Shown here: piece by piece, positions 58,517 to 64,000 of the stretch
How the letters are laid out: every line of letters begins with the position of its first letter
Position numbering within the stretch: the stretch's first letter is position 1
DNA from: Dysidea avara
Lineage: Eukaryota; Porifera; Demospongiae; Dictyoceratida; Dysideidae
NCBI RefSeq assembly: GCF_963678975.1
Contig: NC_089276.1
Location: forward strand, 25,093,059 to 25,157,058
Direction of reading: 5' to 3'
DNA length: 64,000 nucleotides
Notes under the pieces: model-generated
Told to the model about the DNA's origin: nothing
What the model saw: only the letters and a program-made list of their open reading frames with translations
The model's database searches: none
Position numbers and translations under genes: made by a program

Positions 58517-60704
58517 ATTATATAATATGTGATTGTACTTGTAAGTTAGCCCTATGCTTGCTATAAACAAATAATAAACATTTACAGTTGTTAAGATGTC
58601 ACAAAGTAGTCCAAGTGGCTCCGTTATGAGTGAAATCTAACTTATCACATAGCAACAGAGCTACTCTGTTAGCTGTATGGTAATTATCAGATTTATATAC
58701 ACTAGAAAGCACAAAAGTTTGCCAACCATTCAAAGTACAAATAGTTTCACTCTCACATTTCTCATATCAACTATCATTCTGGTGCCATATGTATTTCTGT
58801 CAGTTATCAAAGAACTTCATCTAGAAATGTATTTTTCATATTATCGTAACGCATTACAGGACAGGATGCTTGGAAAGAAGTTACAATACCAGGTTGTTAG
58901 CAAAGAAAGCAATCGTTCCTACTTTTTCTAGTTTTGCAATGACGTTTCTCAAATTAATGCAGTTGCAATGTCCGGTCCTATGAAGACTTAATTGTCATCT
59001 AAACTAGAGATGGTCTTCTTTCCTTCCATCAAGCTAGAAAAGTAATTAATTCTTGCACAAGATCCAACTCCTTATCAAGTAGCTTTAGTTCTCAATTAGT
59101 TCGCTCCTTGTCATATTTCCAGAAAAAACTGCTTACTGGACTATCAGAACAGCTCACCTAATTCACTGCACTTGTGTATTTTGAAAGAAAGGAATTAAAA
59201 GCAGTACCATAGGTAAAACCTAGGCGGAGAGTGTCTGTTCTTGAACCCTCATCAAAGCAGGCATAAACTTCCACTTTTACGCAATTCTATTGTATGTCCG
59301 TAGGAGGTGCATGTAATGGTGCTAATGTTAGGATATGATACAATACACAGGATGTTTAATATTGCTTTGCTGAACTGAGCATTGGAATACCTATAGGCAC
59401 AGGCAAACAATAGACATCATCCTATAAGATAAGTATTTATTTGCAGTAGATTGTTGTGTAAAAATTTGAATTGCAAACAACATTATCATAGGGACTACAC
59501 TAGCTGTTGCATGCTTACAATGCTTTACTAAGCTCCTAATCTAGGACCTCTGCCTTAATACAGTACAACATACTTCACATCCAGTAATTGTGTACTGTAT
59601 CCAGCAAAAGTCATTGCACTAAAGCATTGGGTTGAATACCATCCCTGATGCCAATTGGAATCAACTAGTTACAGCGCTTGCTAATATTGAAAACTACAAT
59701 GGATATCCAAAGGACAGAAGGAAGTATATTGGACATTTACAAAAACAAGCATGAGAGTGAATGATCAATATATAACAGCACAAACAGAATCACTGCTGAG
59801 TGATTGCTAAAAATTTCTAGAAATCTCCAACAGCACTATACTAACTAACCAACCAGACTGTGATTTATACAGTGATAAAATTATTAGCACTATACTATAC
59901 TACTGGCTTGGGATACAACTGAAGGATGTCTTGAGTTGGTCTCAATTTCTTTGTAGTTCCAGATTCATAGAGCCAAGTTGTAGGTTTTGAATATATCATC
60001 AATCCAGAACTTTTGCATTGCAGCATATTTGACCAACTTTAGAACAGTCAGTGCTTGATTTGTATTCTCTCCAGTCTGGCTGTGAGTAAGACGATACGAG
60101 AGGGACTAACTGATGGTTTGGTAGAACGTTCTGAGAACTTAAGAAGGGCATTGAGACAAGCTGTACAAGTTTGAAAGAAGTTGCTGAAAAGGTCCTTGAA
60201 AGTGGGATGAACTGCAGAAGCTAATTGCTGGAATGACTAATGGAGCTATACGGATAAAATCAGGAATAATCTTCATCAGCCCTTTCGTTGTGGCATAGCA
60301 GTGGAGTTAAGCAGACATGATGCAGTTTTGATACGTAAACTATCAAAAAGTTCATCGCAGCAGCTACATGAGTCCCATTTCAATGAACCAACTAACAAAT
60401 ACAACACATTGTACGTGGTACACATACAGTCGGCTCTAGTGAACTGGAAAAGAAATTGAGTTAGTACTGATGGTGTATGTGCAAAAGTGTTAAAGTAATC
60501 TTAAACTTGCACATTTTTTGTACTTTTGAACTGCGAATTAAGTTCCAATTGTCATACACTATCAACTTGTGTTAAAAATTGACAATAGTAATTGAGTTCC
60601 ATTTCAGGAGGTACGTTCCACTTGTGGTAGTCAAGAATAAGTAGATTATTAGACACAAATATATCACAGAAACATCCCTTACAAAACGAGGCAGTTACCT
60701 GTTG
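58517..60704. other. Spacer without recognised gene
   Basis: AT-rich, with short unconserved frames only. No TIR pair found. Confidence 0.4.
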
Positions 60705-60708
60705 TTAA

Positions 60709-61512
60709 GGGTGCTCTGTACAGTTGCACCTATGGCTTCCCATAAATTATGTTTTCTGCTATAACTTACGAACGGATTAAACTATTTTGCTAAACTCTTT
60801 TTATTTGCAATAAGCTATCGCTACTGCACAGTTTAGTTCAAATCCCATGTCTTAACTCACTGTAGAAGGCAAGTTATAAATTTTCGCTTCAAACTAGAAC
60901 TAGTCCCACAGTTTACGCCTAGAGACTTGATTCTTTAAAAATACATTATTGAAAACTGTACAAACAAACGTGCATTTCTATTTTTGTTCTCTGGCTTCTC
61001 AGTCATCAGATACTCTTCTTCCGCTTTTGTGCTGGCACTAATCAGTCTTCTTTACCTCCACGCCATTCCTCGCCAGAAGGAGCTATCAAAAAACAAAAAA
61101 CGCTCTTTGCATGCATAAATATCATGGTTGCCCATCTGAAATTTTCATGCCTATTAGGTCTAAAATGACGAACTAGCTCTAATTTTAGTATCAAGGTGTA
61201 GAAACTGAGGCACCTATGGCCACAATTATTGTTTCTTAATCGCGTAACCAGAAGATAATCGGTAAATTACAGATCGCTATATTCATCACACCATGATGAA
61301 GAAGATACAACACTTATTTTACTTCCTTCATGTATATCTCTCTTCTTTCTTCGTTTGTGGCAGGTTATTTCATCATAAAAGACATTTTTCTCTTGTTGGG
61401 CGCACCACGAGCCACAGACTAATTTAGATAATTATTGGCGACCATGGAATCCATTAGTAAACCCCAGCTGTGCTAACCTCAGAAGCCATACGCGGAACTG
61501 TACAGAGCACCC
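60709..61512. mobile_element. 804-bp TTAA-flanked TIR element
   Basis: The left end gggtgctctgtacagtt and the right end aactgtacagagcaccc are perfect 17-bp inverted repeats, each directly flanked by TTAA (60705-60708 and 61513-61516). TTAA duplication points to a piggyBac-type mechanism. agaagccat/atggcttcc near the ends extends the symmetry. No transposase. Confidence 0.85.
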
Positions 61513-61829
61513 TTAAGCCTGTGGGATAATTAACTTGCTCAGATGTCTAAAGTGTCAGATCCTATTGCTACTGTTCAGTCACCACCAGTTGAGCCAAACA
61601 TTCGCAATTCATTGTTGGGGATGTGTAACTCTGCCACAGTAACACAATATGAAGGCAAGGGGCAGGTTTGTTCATTAAACACTGCTGCCTGAACTTGTGC
61701 AGTATTTTCCTTGTGCCATCCAATGAATTTTAGCATGAAATGTAACCTACTCCAGCACCTAACTATTTCCACACTTTTACACAATCCTATCAAGTAGTTG
61801 CAATGCATTGATATCAATATTAAATATGG

Positions 61830-62060
61830 AAACATAGACAGAAACACATTAGGTAACACCAGTAGTGACACAGATGATGACACATCAGGTAACACTGGTG
61901 GTGACACATGGAAACAGAGATGGCAATACACTAACACATGTGGAAATGCTGACAGAGACACACCAATCTGGCCATCCCAGTGGTGGTACAAGAGGATACA
62001 CAGATGGTGACACATCACAATAACACAGCAGGCAGTACAGAAGTTGATGCAGCAGATACC
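61830..62060. repeat. Degenerate ggtgacaca repeats
   Basis: Irregular gatgacacatcaggtaacac/ggtggtgacacatgg units of 9-30 bp. Thr/Asp-rich or Val/Ser/Pro-rich translations are repeat shadows. Confidence 0.5.
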
Positions 62061-62249
62061 AAAGGGTGACTTGCAAGAAGCAATATCAACATTTTGTAAT
62101 AATGCACCTTATAAAGTAACAAACAAATGTGTACTTTTGTGACACAAGTACCATCATCGAAGAAGCAGTAAAATGATATGGTATTATGTTTACTATGTAC
62201 AATAGCTGGCCACACAATGATATGGCTACCCAGGGGTGATGAAATCAAG

Positions 62250-62980
62250 ACACACGGTAGTGTGTCGTGCGGCCCAAGAAGCCGGCGCGTAACACCCGTG
62301 AGTATATTGACAGGAAGAAAGAAAACGCAATTTTCGCACCTCCGTAGCTCTGTGCTTCCTTGATGAAACAAGACGATTTTTGCTGTGGACATTCCCTCCA
62401 ACTGCAGCACTCCACATTCCAAATTTGAGCGAAATCGCTTCGCGCGTTCCCGAGATATGCGACTTCAAAAATTGGCTCAGTTTCTTCGTTTTTTTTTTCT
62501 TCTTATTTTTCTTTTTCTTGTCGCACACTTACAAAAACTGCTATAAAACTCGAACGCCATATCCGATTGCCTTGAAATTTGGCACACAGAAGGGGGATAT
62601 AAAGGCGCATCTTGGTACCAACTTTGGCTGGAATACGATAAACAGGCAAAGAGTTATGAGCGATTATTCACGAAAAATAACACCAATATGTTGTCACGCC
62701 TACAGGGTAAACCGCGTATGGGAAGAAGCTGAAAATCGGTGGGTGAATAGGTTAACTATTGAACCTCAAACCTTTTGTGGTTTGAAAGAAATCGAGCTAA
62801 AAACCAGGAAGATACAACGAAAAAACCAACAGTGTGTAACAATTACGCAATCGAGATCAGCTAATAAAAAAACGACTGCTTGCCACGCCTACCAGATAAA
62901 CCGCTTAGGGTAATGCTTTGAAAATCGTTGTACAGATGGAGTAATCATCTTAGAAAGGCTCATCAATGGTGTAGAAGAAT
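62250..62980 (+). repeat. KFG repeat, copy C (uninterrupted)
   Basis: Full-length relative of copies A and B: terminal palindrome acacacggtagtgtgt at 62250-62264, left module with a minus-strand frame (AISLKFGMWS), a T-rich centre (62488-62520) and a right module with a plus-strand frame (PIALKFGTQKG to QQCVTIT). The two frames diverge from the centre and both carry a LKFG motif after a short Thr/Ser/Arg segment. The centre is intact here, while in copies A/B it holds the 5-kb transposon. Transposition class unknown; no transposase, no poly-A. Confidence 0.8.
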
Positions 62981-63099
62981 CAGACTTAAAGCCACAGAGT
63001 TATAACACGAAATCCAACTTGGTGCGGCAAGTGCGAGATCGAGATACTCTAATAGAGCAGTCATCCTAATAGAGCAGTCACCCTGAAGAGAATTCAAGA

Positions 63100-64000
63100 G
63101 ATCAGCTAGAAATAAGAAACCTGTATAGAGATCAGCTACACACAAGTCACCCTGTAGAGAGATCAGCTAGAAGAAGTTACCTTGTAGGGAGTTCATGCAA
63201 CTATGGAAAGAGATAGTTCAGCTAGAAAAAATCACCTTGAAGAGTTCAGCTACAAAGAAACCACCATGTAGAGAGTTCAGCTACAAACAAATCGCCCTGT
63301 GGAGAGATCAATAGAAGAAGTTACCTTGCAAAGAGTTCAGCTACAAAGAAACCATCATGTAGAGAGTTCAGCTACAAACAAATCTCCCTGTAGAGAGATT
63401 AGCTAGAAGAAGTTACCTTGTAGAGAGTTCAGCTACAAAGAAACCATCATGTAGAGAGTTCAGCTACAAACAAATCTCCCTGTAGAGAGATCAGCTAGAA
63501 GAAGTTACCTTGTAGAGAGTTCGGCTTCAAACAAATCACACTGTAGAAAGATCAGCTAGAAGAGGTCACCTTGTAGAGAGTTCAGTTACAAAAAAACCAC
63601 AATGTAGAGAGCTCAGCTACAAACTAGTGACCTTGTAGAGACATCAGCTAGAAGAAGGTACCTTGTAGAGAGTTCAGCTACAAAGAAACCATTCTTTAAA
63701 GAGCTCAGATGCAAACAAATCACCTGTAAAGAATTCAGCTACAAATAAATCACCCTGTAGAAAGATGAGCTAGAAAAAGTTACCTTGTAGAGAGTTCAGT
63801 TACAAAGAAACCACCATGTAGAGAATTCAGCTACAAACTAGTGACCCTGTAAAGACATCAGCTAGAAGAAGTTACCTTGAGAGAGTTCAGCTACAAAGAA
63901 ACCATTATTTAAAGAACTCAGCTGCAAACAAATCACCTATACAGAATTCAGCTACAAACAAATCACCATGTAGAGAGATCAGCTAGAAGAAGTGAACTTG
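63100..64000 (+). repeat. Satellite of 31-bp units in a 92-bp higher-order period
   Basis: Units of about 31 bp share a gagagttcagctacaaa core and end ...tgta. Three unit types alternate: gatcagctagaagaagttac, ttcagctacaaagaaaccac and ttcagctacaaacaaatcac. Units diverge by a few bases and the array runs off the window end. Confidence 0.92.

Noticed and set aside
62178-62363. Frame 62178-62363 plus and its mirror at 5671-5967 minus
   Set aside because: Antisense shadows of the KFG left module.
63043-63080. Palindromic operator-like site (ctctaatagagcag)
   Set aside because: The same motif occurs in several repeats across the window, so it is reported as a dispersed motif rather than a regulatory site.

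Overview
This is a eukaryotic, AT-rich, repeat-dominated window with spliced genes (GT-AG introns of about 60 bp to over 1 kb). It looks like an invertebrate metazoan. The repeat families and the Mutator-like and TGCDT-type proteins resemble what I associate with demosponge assemblies, but that assignment is inference from memory and no rRNA or mitochondrial marker is present. I see no bacterial operon, CRISPR array or rRNA gene.

Left end (1-5784): a nest of mobile elements. A copy of a roughly 730-bp dispersed repeat (here called the KFG repeat) is split by a 5.06-kb DNA transposon (473-5527) with perfect 57-bp GC-rich terminal inverted repeats (TIRs). That transposon carries the remains of a spliced Mutator-like transposase gene, itself split by a second TIR element (2557-5113, 9-bp target duplication), which has its own exons and a MITE inside. 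An unbroken KFG copy at 62250-62980 shows the empty site.

5785-12175: a giant imperfect palindrome with arms of about 3 kb, broken by a 643-bp CAGGG-ended element in the left arm and a 384-bp TA-flanked MITE in the right arm. The MITE has a same-length sister at 41830-42213.

13061-19718: a Ty3/gypsy LTR retrotransposon with nearly identical 163-bp LTRs, a gag, and a pol broken by frameshifts and a stop. Its 3' LTR is interrupted by a 1.42-kb foldback element. At 20652-21595 lies a frameshifted, probably transposon-derived gene with a cysteine-rich tail.

23.5-25.8 kb, 38.5-40.4 kb and 49.5-55.8 kb (all minus strand): exons with good splice sites and compatible phases that look like host genes of unknown function. 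The space between holds a decayed CR1-like LINE (31.1-34.8 kb), small TIR elements (hAT-like at 37.3 kb, Tigger-like at 46.3 kb, TTAA-flanked at 56.6 and 60.7 kb, foldbacks at 47.1 and 58.4 kb) and microsatellites. The right end (63.1-64.0 kb) runs into a 31-bp satellite that continues past the window.
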